In this document: positions 7,056-16,730 of the stretch, in pieces
Numbering within the stretch: the stretch's first letter is position 1
How the letters are laid out: each line of letters begins with the position of its first letter
Source: Bacteroidia bacterium
Lineage (GTDB): Bacteria > Bacteroidota > Bacteroidia > Chitinophagales > Saprospiraceae
Assembly: GCA_030426765.1 (NCBI GenBank)
Contig: JAUHXV010000015.1
Span: 1 to 58,525 of the forward strand
Reading direction: 5' to 3'
DNA: 58,525 nt
Notes under the pieces: model-generated
Told to the model about the DNA's origin: nothing
What the model saw: the letters and a program-made list of their open reading frames with translations, nothing else
Database searches by the model: none
Position numbers and translations under genes: made by a program

Positions 7056-8387
7056 TTAGCGGCCTTTAAACTGGCTCATCATACGCTGCATATTGTCACC
7101 TTTGCTGAGCGTATGCATCATTTTGCGCATTTGGTCAAACTGTTTGATAAACATATTGACCTCATGGACGTTGCGGCCGCACCCTTTTGCGATGCGTGTT
7201 TTGCGGGACATATTGAGCAACTCGGGACGCTCACGCTCCTCAGGCGTCATGGATTGTATGATGGATTCGATTTTGACAAAAGCCTTATCGTCGATTTCGA
7301 CATCTTTCATCGCTTTTCCGACACCGGGAATCATACTCATCAGCGATTTGAGGTCACCCATTTTTTTAATCTGCGCCATCTGACCGAGGAAGTCATTGAA
7401 ATCAAATTTATTTTTCTTGATTTTCTTTTCAATTCGCTTGGCCTCCTTTTCATCAAACTGCTCCTGGGCCTTCTCAACAAAGGTGACGATGTCCCCCATC
7501 CCGAGAATACGCTGAGCCATGCGGTCCGGGTAGAACAAATCGATGGTCTCCATCTTTTCTCCCGTACTGACAAACTTGATAGGTTTGCCAACTGTATACT
7601 TTACCGATAAAGCAGCTCCACCGCGCGTATCACCATCCAACTTGGTCAGTACTACGCCATCATAATCGATGACATCGTTAAAGGCTTTAGCTGTATTGAC
7701 TGCATCCTGTCCCGTCATGGAGTCTACGACAAACAAAGTCTCATTGGGCTGAATAGCTGACTTGATCTCCCGAATCTCGGTCATCATGGTTTCATCGATG
7801 GCCAGACGACCTGCCGTATCCACAATAACTACATCAAAACCATGCACCTTGGCATGTTCGATTGCTTTGAGCGCGATGGCTGCAGGGTCTTTGGATTCAG
7901 GTTCTTTGAAAACCGGGACATTGATCGACTCTCCGAGCACAGTGAGCTGATCAATCGCGGCTGGCCTATATACATCACATGCCACCAGAAGAGGCTTGTG
8001 TTTTCGCTTCGTCTTTAGGAAATTAGCCAGCTTGGCTGAGAAAGTAGTCTTACCACTTCCCTGCAGTCCTGCGATCAAAACCACCCCGGGGTTGCCTTTG
8101 ATATTAATTCCTGCTGCCTGGCCACCCATGAGATCGATCATCTCATCCTGAACGATCTTAATCATCAGTTCACCGGGCTTAACAGAAGCCAGCACGTTTT
8201 TAGTCCCCAGCGCTTCTTCTTTAATTTTATCGGTAAACTCCTTGGCTATTTTATAGTTGACATCCGCCCCGACCAGGCTACGACGAATCTCTTTTATAGC
8301 CTCCGCAATATTGAGTTCGGTGAGCCGGGCATCCCCGCGCAGGGTTTTAAACGCATTGTCAAGACTATCGGTCAGGCTTTGAAACAT
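7056..8387 (-). CDS. ffh: Signal recognition particle GTPase Ffh (SRP54)
   Basis: The protein part of the signal recognition particle, which binds signal sequences on ribosomes with 4.5S RNA and hands them to FtsY at the membrane. The 443 residues show the N helical bundle (1-90), the G domain with G1 GLQGSGKTT (107-115), the DTAGR loop (190-194) and TKLD (248-251), and a methionine-rich M domain (300-443) with the RNA-binding stretch SRKTRIAKGCGRNVHEVN. Length and motifs are standard. It stands alone: a heptamer array touches its stop codon, and a TATATTTG promoter box lies 38 bases before its ATG. Nothing suggests loss of function. Confidence 0.98.
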   Translation of the reverse strand: MFQSLTDSLDNAFKTLRGDARLTELNIAEAIKEIRRSLVGADVNYKIAKEFTDKIKEEALGTKNVLASVKPGELMIKIVQDEMIDLMGGQAAGINIKGNPGVVLIAGLQGSGKTTFSAKLANFLKTKRKHKPLLVACDVYRPAAIDQLTVLGESINVPVFKEPESKDPAAIALKAIEHAKVHGFDVVIVDTAGRLAIDETMMTEIREIKSAIQPNETLFVVDSMTGQDAVNTAKAFNDVIDYDGVVLTKLDGDTRGGAALSVKYTVGKPIKFVSTGEKMETIDLFYPDRMAQRILGMGDIVTFVEKAQEQFDEKEAKRIEKKIKKNKFDFNDFLGQMAQIKKMGDLKSLMSMIPGVGKAMKDVEIDDKAFVKIESIIQSMTPEERERPELLNMSRKTRIAKGCGRNVHEVNMFIKQFDQMRKMMHTLSKGDNMQRMMSQFKGR

Positions 8388-8424
8388 AACAGCTTAGGTG
8401 ATTTTGTTTGGCTAAAAAGGACGG

Positions 8425-8432
8425 CAAATATA
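8425..8432 (-). promoter_or_regulatory. Candidate -7 box of the ffh promoter
   Basis: On the minus strand this reads TATATTTG, followed by C, an exact match to the Bacteroidota -7 consensus TAnnTTTG. It lies 38 bases upstream of the ffh ATG, in the gap after the tamB-like stop. No clear -33 TTTG was found at the usual spacing. Confidence 0.5.
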
Positions 8433-8447
8433 CGGTTTTCACATTTC

Positions 8448-11400
8448 CTATTGTGTCTCTCCGTCACCTTCTGCTTCCTCCTCCTTTTTCCCTTTTTTCT
8501 TTTTTCCAAGAAAATCTCTAAATGAATTGTATTCCCGTCGATAGGTCAAACCAACACCTGTTTTATTTCGTCTCCCTCCTTGAATATAAGGGGCGTTTTG
8601 GTTATATGCTCTGATCTTAAGTCGTCCGTCCGGTGTGAGTTTATATGAAAAGGTTACGTCTCCGGCAAAATATTCAGTTTGCTCCACTATGGTTGCACCC
8701 GTCACATAGTCCCCTCCTAATCTGACTTCTAATCGATCATTGAAAAACTCCAATGGCAGATCAACCTCTACGACAGTGGCTGTCGGATCATCCAAAGGAT
8801 TGGTGGAAACATCTGCTGTTCCTCCCTGGGTAATCGGAAGACCCAGGTTCATTTCCAGCGAGATGCCGGACAAAACCTGTCCCGTAGGAATCAGATCCCC
8901 CACCAATCCGCCAAGGTATCCGGATAAGGTTGAAGAAATCAATTCGCTAAGTGTATTATTAATCCCTTCTGAGAGCAGCACTTGTGTCCCGGCTCCTGAA
9001 ATGTCCGGCACAAAAGTTCTGGCCCACAGCAGTACAACCACTTGCTGGAACATAGCATTCTCATTCGATTTGAGAATATTCACTTTCGTGTTGACGTATC
9101 CTTTTAGCTCACCGGTAAGGTCTGGAAACTCAATGTCAAATTTTATATCCGGTTGAAGGAGTGAACCTGTGAGGGTCATCAGCAAGTCTATCCGTGTTCG
9201 TTCTTTTGATTCGGTATAAACATCTGTTTGCGTTTCCCCGGACTGATCCGTGAGATATTCCTGTATCAGCGGATATACCGCCGCCGAGAGATCTTTATAC
9301 TTCGCCTGTACGGCAAGGTTGGCATCGTACGGATCCCCATTCCATTGAATCACTCCTCCACTGTTCAGTACAAAAGGTTTGCGTACAATAAAGTTCGTAA
9401 ACAAATAATCTCCGCTGGCAATGGTATAATCTCCATACATTGATAAATTGCCGAGGCGATCCATAGACAATTCAATATTGCCACTCCCGGTACCGCGCAA
9501 CACCTCTCCGGTGTTATCATCAAAAATGATTTCGACAACGGCATCCTCGGTGATCGTCATATTCATCGTCAGATCAATACCGCCAATGTCAATTTGTGTG
9601 GGCGGTTTGACCGGCAACATTCCATTCTCCAGAAAAATGGCAAAATCCTGATCAGTCGCTGCTGCGCCGGCTGAAAGGGGTATATAGATATGTGTCCCTT
9701 TTGCCGTCGTCGTATTGATCACCATCTTTGGATTCGCAACCGTACCGGAAAAAGTAGCATTGACAGAACCGATGCCTTTGCCATAAAAAACATTATTCTC
9801 TTCCGACGTAACATCCAATCCAAGTATTCGATCTGCTTTGAGTGTTGCGGCTAGTCCGAGGTCACGTAGATAGCGATGCGTAAGACCTCCCTGTACAACC
9901 GCTGTATTGCCTTCTAAGTCATACAGGGTAATACCGGTCAGGTCAATCTTTGTTTCCGTAATTCTAAACGTTTGTTCGTGAAAAGAATATGCGGCGCCCA
10001 GATAATCGATGGTTGTACTGCCATTGTAGATAGTCCCTTCTCCCATCGGATTTAATGCGTTGATTTTACCCTTCAGATTGAGTACCATATCCACAGACCC
10101 TTCTGTGTCCCTGATGTTTTCCCCAATTAAGAATTCAAGAAAATCAAGTGGAAATTCCGTAGCCCTCAGATCCATCCGGAGATAATTCTGCTCTGCCTTC
10201 GGTATGACTTTCATCGGCGGCAGAAAAGCGCCTTTGCCAAATAGCGTTGCATCTTTATTAATCATGGCAATATCGATGGCAACAGAATCTTTAGGATCAT
10301 TCATCTCTGCGGTCATCACCATTCTGCCATACGGCACATTGTTAATCTTGAGTGCGGGCAAACTCAACACGGCATTCATGCGCCTGGTCTGGTAGATATT
10401 ATCGATTTCCAGGTCAAGGGTGTACAGGCCTGAAAAATCAAATTTGTCCTGCAACCAAATTTCATTCAGATAATCAATATCAAATCCCGACACATAGGCT
10501 TCGATACCTTTATTATACAAATCATCCAAAAGGACTTTTTTATCGCCGGACACCATTTGGAAGTTGGTGATTTCGAACTCATCTTTTCTGATCTCAATCT
10601 TATTTCCCGCAGGTACCTTCCAATCGTCGCCGAAGATGACCAGTTCTATAGGCAGGAAGGAGATATCCCAGCTCTCTTTTCGCGGATTGGCCTTGATATC
10701 CAGGTCAAGCTTATCAATGATATCGGCCAGTTGATCCGTTTTAAAATTAAAGCGGATACTGTCACTTGACACTTCACCTTTGATGTCTAACGCTTCAAAA
10801 AAGAAACTTTCATTGATGTCCGCCGCGATCAGATCAATATCGAGATCCGTATGGCCTTCAAACTCACGTATTGATATGCTTGTCTCATAGGTACTGATCT
10901 TACCATAATGGAGTTCGGGCAGATACACCGAGCCAAAGATTACCTGTTCCCTGAGGTTCACACCACCTCTGAGTTTGCTTCTTTTCAGGTTTAAATCCTT
11001 CGCCCCAAGTAAATCGAACCACTGCTCACTATCGTTGATCACCAGATCCCAGTTTAACCGCTGTTCAACCTCCTCGGGCATTGGTTTCACCGGTTCCGAA
11101 ATAAGATTCGGATAATGCGTGTACAAATAGTGGTGCACAAACACAGGCAATTGAAAAGGATCAAAATTGCCACTCAGCACGCCATCGATCGGATCGGATT
11201 CGATCACGTATTTGTTATCTCCGGACAATGAGTCACGTTCTGCCACCAGCAGGAAATGTTTCATTGCATAGTTTGCACCATCTACGTCAAGGCGTATGTT
11301 CTCACCCAGAAAACTTCCATCCAGTTGATTGACTTTTCCAACGGCCATATCCGCTTCAAAGAATCCCCGGATATCAAAAGGTTTCTTTGCAAGTCCGAGT

Positions 11401-13298
11401 GCATGCAGATTCAACCGGTCGATTTTGGAAACGAAATCCAGTTTGGGCTGTTGTCCGCGCGCATCGACTGCGCCTTCAAACTGAATTTCCATATTCGGAT
11501 CATTGATATCCATGGTTCCACTGAAAAGCTTGCCGGTCACTACACCATCGACACGTGCATTTCGATAGATATAATTATTGTAGATCAGTGAAGAAAGTTT
11601 AGCGGTGATGTCAGCATGCGCAGTAGCAGCATCAAGGCCATAGCCTTGTATCACTCTTCCTACCAGGGATACTTTTCCGAGTTTTGGATTGTCCGTAAAT
11701 GTGCCCAGGTCAAACTCCCTCAGGGCAATACTACCGGAGTATTCTCCCTTTGAAATACCATTGAGGATATTCATGTTCATATCGAGCGTCACCTGTCCCA
11801 ATGACGTGTGAAAGGTGCCAAACGAAACGAAGTTGTCCGGATATCCATCAAAATTTCCCACAAAACTGATCTTCCCCAGTTTCTTTAAAATGGGTGGCAG
11901 CACCATGTCCGGAAATACACTTTGCAGGCTTTTCGCACTTATGGCGGAGCGCTCGACACTGAGGCTGATAAACTGTGAACCTGCCACAGCCAGATCATGT
12001 GATTTCATGTCACCGGAAATACCAAGAGGCCCGAAGGCAGCATTCATGTTACGAATGCGAAGTCGGTTGACATGCCCATTGACCTGGCCGTTGAGGACAA
12101 TTTTCTTTTCCGGATTACGCGCAAAAAACGCCATGTCCCCTAGCCCGGGTGCTATCGTCATCAGGTCACTAACATTCACAGCCATATCAGCATCCGGAAT
12201 TTCTATCCGGACAGAATCCACGAAAGACTGAAAGTCTGTATATCCTGAATAGGTAAGCGCCACGGTATTCCGAATGCGGGTTTCCCGGGTGATCATTTCC
12301 AGGTTACCGGTATAGATACCGAATGCAGAAACAGCCACGCTATCTGCTGCCAGTCGGTTGATTTCAAAACCATTGGCGTGCTTCAGGTGCATCTCAACAT
12401 CTTTTCCTTTAAAATCCCACCCGCGTATCACAAGTGAATCCACACGCATGTCAGCTTCGGCCAGATCGAGATGAGCATAGTCAATGCCTTGGGTAAAGGT
12501 GTATGTTGCCGGAGACACCTTTCGGTTGTTGAGATTAATTTTTCCATCTGAAAATCGCATGTGATGGATATCAAAGGACCATATCTGATCGCTTGTAGGG
12601 ATAGCCGTCTCTGCTGCGGCACCCGGTTCCGAGTTTATGATATAGATATTGGGTTCGTCGAGATCCAGATCAGTCACCCTGAGATATTTCCCGATGATAT
12701 CCAGCGTGTCGAAAGCAACGCCCGCACCTTTGAAGTGCATATTAAACATCGTTCCGAATGTCTCGTCATCGATACGCACGTCCAGGTGGTTGGCGTATAG
12801 CATTTTCAGATCCAGTACAAAGTCACTCTTGGACGGGTCTTTGGGGGGAAGTAAGCGCTGAAGCGTAATGTCCAGGTTGTTGAGACTGTCGCCTGCAAAA
12901 CGATGAATATTGAGCAGCCCGTTTTCTACGGCGAGTTGATTGATGGTTATCCTGCGTACGAGTAAATCCCATATCCCTCTGTAGTCGACACTGAGTTTTT
13001 TTGCAAAAATGAGTGTATCGGATGGGTATTCCGGCGAAGCAATCCAGATATCCCGAAGGGTCAGGTCTGAAACCGGATGGATTGAAAAACCACCAATCGA
13101 TACATTTGTATTGAGCGTCTTCTCCATTCCCCGCGTCAGCTTATTGACGCCCCAGCGTTGAACAAAAGGAATGTGGATGATCAGGATGATGGATATCATC
13201 AGGATCAGCGCTGACAGAAAGATACGGCCAAGCCACATCGAAAAGCGCCCCGGCTTTTTGACTTCTTTTAGTTCTTTTTCCCTGCCCTCCTGATCCAT
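8448..13298 (-). CDS. TamB-like translocation/assembly module protein (DUF490)
   Basis: 1616 residues with one N-terminal membrane helix (about 20-45, LSALILMISIILIIHIPF) after a basic, charged start, then a very long beta-rich body and a C-terminal TamB domain (about 1230-1560) with IASGDYLFTNFIVRKPFVLNSGG and repeated glycine-rich beta strands. The extreme end (KKKKGKKEEEAEG) is charged. TamB-type proteins are thought to span the periplasm as lipid-carrying beta-taco bridges and to help outer-membrane protein assembly. The length exceeds E. coli TamB (about 1260), as is common in Bacteroidota. No tamA-like gene is adjacent. The next gene downstream on the same strand is ffh, with its own candidate promoter. 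Confidence 0.9.
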   Translation of the reverse strand: MDQEGREKELKEVKKPGRFSMWLGRIFLSALILMISIILIIHIPFVQRWGVNKLTRGMEKTLNTNVSIGGFSIHPVSDLTLRDIWIASPEYPSDTLIFAKKLSVDYRGIWDLLVRRITINQLAVENGLLNIHRFAGDSLNNLDITLQRLLPPKDPSKSDFVLDLKMLYANHLDVRIDDETFGTMFNMHFKGAGVAFDTLDIIGKYLRVTDLDLDEPNIYIINSEPGAAAETAIPTSDQIWSFDIHHMRFSDGKINLNNRKVSPATYTFTQGIDYAHLDLAEADMRVDSLVIRGWDFKGKDVEMHLKHANGFEINRLAADSVAVSAFGIYTGNLEMITRETRIRNTVALTYSGYTDFQSFVDSVRIEIPDADMAVNVSDLMTIAPGLGDMAFFARNPEKKIVLNGQVNGHVNRLRIRNMNAAFGPLGISGDMKSHDLAVAGSQFISLSVERSAISAKSLQSVFPDMVLPPILKKLGKISFVGNFDGYPDNFVSFGTFHTSLGQVTLDMNMNILNGISKGEYSGSIALREFDLGTFTDNPKLGKVSLVGRVIQGYGLDAATAHADITAKLSSLIYNNYIYRNARVDGVVTGKLFSGTMDINDPNMEIQFEGAVDARGQQPKLDFVSKIDRLNLHALGLAKKPFDIRGFFEADMAVGKVNQLDGSFLGENIRLDVDGANYAMKHFLLVAERDSLSGDNKYVIESDPIDGVLSGNFDPFQLPVFVHHYLYTHYPNLISEPVKPMPEEVEQRLNWDLVINDSEQWFDLLGAKDLNLKRSKLRGGVNLREQVIFGSVYLPELHYGKISTYETSISIREFEGHTDLDIDLIAADINESFFFEALDIKGEVSSDSIRFNFKTDQLADIIDKLDLDIKANPRKESWDISFLPIELVIFGDDWKVPAGNKIEIRKDEFEITNFQMVSGDKKVLLDDLYNKGIEAYVSGFDIDYLNEIWLQDKFDFSGLYTLDLEIDNIYQTRRMNAVLSLPALKINNVPYGRMVMTAEMNDPKDSVAIDIAMINKDATLFGKGAFLPPMKVIPKAEQNYLRMDLRATEFPLDFLEFLIGENIRDTEGSVDMVLNLKGKINALNPMGEGTIYNGSTTIDYLGAAYSFHEQTFRITETKIDLTGITLYDLEGNTAVVQGGLTHRYLRDLGLAATLKADRILGLDVTSEENNVFYGKGIGSVNATFSGTVANPKMVINTTTAKGTHIYIPLSAGAAATDQDFAIFLENGMLPVKPPTQIDIGGIDLTMNMTITEDAVVEIIFDDNTGEVLRGTGSGNIELSMDRLGNLSMYGDYTIASGDYLFTNFIVRKPFVLNSGGVIQWNGDPYDANLAVQAKYKDLSAAVYPLIQEYLTDQSGETQTDVYTESKERTRIDLLMTLTGSLLQPDIKFDIEFPDLTGELKGYVNTKVNILKSNENAMFQQVVVLLWARTFVPDISGAGTQVLLSEGINNTLSELISSTLSGYLGGLVGDLIPTGQVLSGISLEMNLGLPITQGGTADVSTNPLDDPTATVVEVDLPLEFFNDRLEVRLGGDYVTGATIVEQTEYFAGDVTFSYKLTPDGRLKIRAYNQNAPYIQGGRRNKTGVGLTYRREYNSFRDFLGKKKKGKKEEEAEGDGETQ

Positions 13299-13338
13299 CC
13301 TTAGAATAACAAGTTCTTGCGGTAAATTATTTCCATTT

Positions 13339-14217
13339 TCACCCGATTACTTTGGGATTCAGGGTATTCACCGATGAAAGTTGCCTATACACTGCGATCG
13401 TATCCATGGCAGCCTCAACATCATGCACCCTCAGAATGGAGGCTCCATTAAGCAACGCCGCCATATGCAGCGCTGTGGTAGCCTCCAGCGTCTCCTCCAC
13501 AGGTCTGCCGATCGTGCTAGATAAAGTGGATTTCCGACTCACACCAATCATCACCGGAAATCCCAGACATTGAAATGCACCCAGATTTCGGATGATTTCA
13601 TAATTCTGTGCCATCGTTTTGGAAAAACCAAAACCAGGATCGATGACTAATTCTTCGACTCCAGCGCGTTTCAACACACGTATCCGGTCCACAAAATACT
13701 TTATAATATCCGGAACAACCGCCTGATAGTCTGTCATTTGCTGCATATCCGCAGGCGTACCACGCATATGCATGACCACATAGGCCACGGCATGTGAAGA
13801 CACCATGGGAATCATATTAGGGTCGAGCTTTCCTCCCGAAATATCATTGACCATTGAGGCGCCTGCCGCGATGCATTCCGCGGCAACCCCGGAACGATAT
13901 GTATCCACTGAAATAATCGCATCCGGAAAATGGCGATGAATAGCTTTGACAGCGGGCAATACTCTGTTCAGTTCTTCGTCGGCAGGAATCGCTTCTGCTC
14001 CGGGTCGAGAGGACATACCACCCACATCCAGAATTGCGCAACCCGCTGAGAGCATCGCCTCTGCTCTCTCCAGTAGCTGATCTGCAGCGCCAGAAACTCT
14101 GCTTTCCGGATAAAATGAATCGGGAGTGGTATTCAGGATGCCCATGACCACAGGAGTGGAAAGGTTGAGAAGTTGCTTGCCACAACGAAGGGTACCGGGT
14201 TCTGTGCGTCTTAACAT
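13339..14217 (-). CDS. folP: Dihydropteroate synthase
   Basis: Joins p-aminobenzoate to 6-hydroxymethyl-dihydropterin diphosphate in folate synthesis, in the cytosol. Motifs in order: VVMGILNTTPDSFY, AILDVGGMSSRPGA, IISVDTYRSGVA, MVNDISGG, MHMRGTP, LVIDPGFGFSKT, PVMIGVSRKS and a C-terminal ASILRVHDV. These cover both the pterin pocket and the sulfonamide/pABA loops. ATG 14217 gives 292 residues, normal for the family; an in-frame ATG at 14292 would cross the start of the divergent peptidase gene and is not used. The third motif reads GGMSSRPG where GGESTRPG is usual, a minor change. A TAATTTTG box on the minus strand lies 43 bases upstream. Confidence 0.96.
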   Translation of the reverse strand: MLRRTEPGTLRCGKQLLNLSTPVVMGILNTTPDSFYPESRVSGAADQLLERAEAMLSAGCAILDVGGMSSRPGAEAIPADEELNRVLPAVKAIHRHFPDAIISVDTYRSGVAAECIAAGASMVNDISGGKLDPNMIPMVSSHAVAYVVMHMRGTPADMQQMTDYQAVVPDIIKYFVDRIRVLKRAGVEELVIDPGFGFSKTMAQNYEIIRNLGAFQCLGFPVMIGVSRKSTLSSTIGRPVEETLEATTALHMAALLNGASILRVHDVEAAMDTIAVYRQLSSVNTLNPKVIG

Positions 14218-14259
14218 TTTCTTTAATCCTAAGTATGAAGGGATTAGCATATCTTGCGT

Positions 14260-14267
14260 CAAAATTA
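14260..14267 (-). promoter_or_regulatory. Candidate -7 box of the folP promoter
   Basis: Minus-strand TAATTTTG matches TAnnTTTG and lies 43 bases before the chosen folP start, inside the 55-base gap shared with the divergent M23 peptidase gene. Confidence 0.4.
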
Positions 14268-14272
14268 AACCA

Positions 14273-15562
14273 TTGACCAGGTCTCGCCTCACAAAGTATG
14301 GTATATTTTTATTGATCGTCCTGATCGCCGGAGTGGTTGTTCAGCAAGGACGCTCTGTCTATAAGCAAAACCTTCGTGAAGTAGCATGCGAGCCAACGGA
14401 TCCGGATTGTGAGGAATTTATTCACTGGGATCTGGGCATGGTCAGTCTTGAAAAAATAGAAATCCAGCCGAATGATATGCTGGGCAACTTACTCTCCAAT
14501 CGAGGCGTGGACTATCTCAAAATCGACGCACTCATTCATGCTGCCAAATCGATTTTTCCACTACGCTCCATCCGTGCCGGGAAAGAACTTACGATCATTT
14601 CGGACAATGTGGATTCTACGGTACATGCCTTTATTTATGAACCCGATCCGTACCGGCAAATCTTATATCATCTCGAAGACAGCATTCGTGTCGAAGTAGT
14701 TGAAAAAGAAACCAGCATCAAAGTAGAATCGGCAGGCGGCATCATTGAACAGTCGCTATGGTTGAGTATGAACGAACAAAACCTGCCCACCGATCTTATG
14801 ATGGCCATGGAAGATGCATTGGGTTGGTCCGTGGATTTTTATCACATCCAAAAAGGAGATCAGTACAAACTTATCTATGAACGTAAATATGTTGATGGCA
14901 TCCCGGTGGGTATCGGCAAACTAATTGGTGCAGAATACACTTCCGGGGATACGAAGTTCCATGCGATTCGGTTTAACAGCGGTAAACACGATGGGTATTT
15001 TGACCTTGAAGGTCGCTCCATGAAAAAGGCATTCCTGAAATCGCCTGTACAATACAGCAGGATTTCCAGTCGATATTCGACCAAACGTTTTCATCCGGTA
15101 TTGCAACGGTACAAAGGACATTTTGGTACGGACTACGCTGCGCCGTGTGGCACGCCTATCCGAGCAGTCGCCGATGGGCGCGTGACTATCGCGTCTTACA
15201 CAAAAAACAACGGGTATTATGTCAAGATCAAACATGACAAAACCTACGAAACGCAATACCTCCACATGTCTAAATTTGGTGAAGGCATTAAAGCCGGTAC
15301 CATGGTCAGGCAAGGACAAACGATTGGGTACATAGGCAAAACCGGATTAGCTACCGGATGTCATGTTTGTTACCGCTTCTGGAAAAACGGCAGGCAGGTG
15401 GATCACCTTCGAGAGAAAATGCCTCCACCCGAAGCGATGGAAAAACTCAAATTGCCTGAGTTCTATGAGTTGAGCAATAAAATCAAAATCATGCTGGAAG
15501 CTGTGGATGTCCACGAGCACCCTCTTCAGGCGGAAAATGATTGCAATCTTTACCACTCGTAA
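14273..15562 (+). CDS. Membrane-anchored M23 family metallopeptidase (LytM-type)
   Basis: A periplasmic peptidase expected to cut peptidoglycan cross-links or to act as a LytM regulator. From a TTG at 14273 the protein is 429 residues: TRSRLTKYGIFLLIVLIAGVV gives one N-terminal membrane helix, followed by an OapA/LysM-like substrate region (about 70-250, with IQKGDQYKLIYERK) and a C-terminal LytM domain with GHFGTDYAAPCGTPI, LHMSKFGEGI and TGCHVCYRFWKNG. No ATG lies near the helix; the ATG at 14126 would overlap folP by 92 bases. In the last motif the usual HxH reads HVC, so one classical histidine is replaced by cysteine; related Bacteroidota proteins often read this way, but hydrolysis should not be assumed. 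Confidence 0.85.
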   Translation: MTRSRLTKYGIFLLIVLIAGVVVQQGRSVYKQNLREVACEPTDPDCEEFIHWDLGMVSLEKIEIQPNDMLGNLLSNRGVDYLKIDALIHAAKSIFPLRSIRAGKELTIISDNVDSTVHAFIYEPDPYRQILYHLEDSIRVEVVEKETSIKVESAGGIIEQSLWLSMNEQNLPTDLMMAMEDALGWSVDFYHIQKGDQYKLIYERKYVDGIPVGIGKLIGAEYTSGDTKFHAIRFNSGKHDGYFDLEGRSMKKAFLKSPVQYSRISSRYSTKRFHPVLQRYKGHFGTDYAAPCGTPIRAVADGRVTIASYTKNNGYYVKIKHDKTYETQYLHMSKFGEGIKAGTMVRQGQTIGYIGKTGLATGCHVCYRFWKNGRQVDHLREKMPPPEAMEKLKLPEFYELSNKIKIMLEAVDVHEHPLQAENDCNLYHS

Positions 15563-15614
15563 GCATGGGGCATGGAGCATGGATCTCCTTCGCTGAAGCT
15601 ACGGCGATTAAAAA
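15563..15614 (+). repeat. Heptamer array (3 units) then 30-bp element, directly after a stop codon
   Basis: GCATGGG, GCATGGA, GCATGGA fill 15563-15583, starting at the first base after the TAA of the peptidase gene. The 30-bp element follows at 15584 without a gap. This is the cleanest example of the order stop codon, heptamers, element. Confidence 0.9.
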
Positions 15615-15630
15615 GCGAAGGGCGTTTTTT
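15587..15630 (+). terminator. Intrinsic terminator built from the 30-bp element
   Basis: CCTTCGCT (15587-15594), inside the element, pairs perfectly with AGCGAAGG (15614-15621) just beyond it, and a run of six T follows (15625-15630). It lies between the convergent peptidase and histidine-kinase genes. The loop of 19 bases is long but contains the rest of the element. Confidence 0.55.
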
Positions 15631-15665
15631 ATTTCTTGAGGTTGATTATTCTTGCTCACACAATG

Positions 15666-16721
15666 CTAGTCCTTCGCCTTATCGAGGGTGAAGCCAAAGG
15701 TCGAACCGACACCTTTCGTACTGCGGACATTGACGGATTGTTTGTGGGCTTCGAGAATGTGCTTGACGATGGAAAGACCGAGGCCAGAACCGCCTGATTC
15801 TCTGCTTCGGCTTTTATCGACGCGATAGAAGCGGTCAAACAAATGGTTGAGGTGTTTTTCACTAATTCCGATACCATCATCTGCCACTTCAACCAGGATT
15901 TGTTTGTCCATCACGTAGAAACTCACCTTTGTGATACCATTTTCTTTGCCATACTTGATGGAATTCAAAATGAGATTGGTGAGGACGCGTCGTATTGCCT
16001 CGCGATCGGCGAGTACATGGTAAGCATTATCCGCGCCTTCCTTAAAGGCTAACCTGATATTTTTGGTTGCCGCATTGACTTCCAGATCAGAGAAGATTTC
16101 AGTGACCAGTGCTTTGATATCAAACTTCTGGATATCCAGCATAAGGTCATCAGATTCCAGTTTGCTGATCTCCTCGAGATCCTGCACGATCGTCAGCAGG
16201 CGTTCTACATTGGAAGCAGCCCGTTCGAGATATTTTTCATTGACCTGCTCGTCATAAAGTCCACCGTCGATCAAGGTATAGATATATCCCTGAATGGAAA
16301 AAATGGGTGTCTTCAGTTCATGCGAGACATTGCCGATAAACCGCTTTCGATACGCTTCGAGGGTCTTAAGTGTTTCAATTTCATTCTCCTGCGATTCGGC
16401 CCATTGCTGGACTTCCTTCTCCACTCCATCCAGGATCTGATCTTGATTGAAAGGTAATAATCGGCGGTTGGAAATAGAACTTTTTGATTTTCGGATAATC
16501 TTATAGATCAGTTTGATGCGCCGGTACACAAAGCGATCGAGCAGGAAATAGATGATCAGAAAGGCAAACAAACCAGTGGAAAACACCAGAAGAATGTCAA
16601 ACGAACCCATCGAAGGCAGGAAAAACATTTTTTTAATGATCCAGAACCCCGTCCCGAGAAAAGCCGTTATCGCCAGGGCGGCGATAAAAGAGATCAATCT
16701 CAGACTTACATTTTTCAGCAT
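15666..16721 (-). CDS. Membrane sensor histidine kinase (PhoR-like)
   Basis: A 351-residue two-component sensor. Two N-terminal membrane helices (about 7-30 and 42-62) with almost no periplasmic loop suggest that it senses within the membrane or through partners. The phosphoacceptor is His134 in NVSHELKTPIFSIQGY; Asn253 is in the N box (NLILNSIKYG), then G1 VADDGIGIS, F box DRFYRVDKS and G2 GGSGLGLSIVKHILEAH. All catalytic boxes are complete. It is the last gene of an operon sixA-like / DUF4296 / kinase, with a 9-base gap to the lipoprotein gene. No response regulator is adjacent. Association with a SixA-type phosphohistidine phosphatase is suggestive, because SixA acts on histidine phosphotransfer domains. 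Confidence 0.92.
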   Translation of the reverse strand: MLKNVSLRLISFIAALAITAFLGTGFWIIKKMFFLPSMGSFDILLVFSTGLFAFLIIYFLLDRFVYRRIKLIYKIIRKSKSSISNRRLLPFNQDQILDGVEKEVQQWAESQENEIETLKTLEAYRKRFIGNVSHELKTPIFSIQGYIYTLIDGGLYDEQVNEKYLERAASNVERLLTIVQDLEEISKLESDDLMLDIQKFDIKALVTEIFSDLEVNAATKNIRLAFKEGADNAYHVLADREAIRRVLTNLILNSIKYGKENGITKVSFYVMDKQILVEVADDGIGISEKHLNHLFDRFYRVDKSRSRESGGSGLGLSIVKHILEAHKQSVNVRSTKGVGSTFGFTLDKAKD

Positions 16722-16730
16722 AACTCTTGT

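Noticed and set aside
14218..14292. Upstream start of folP, and the ATG at 14126 for the peptidase
   Set aside because: Both extensions overlap the other gene head to head and carry no conserved residues; shorter starts fit the families.
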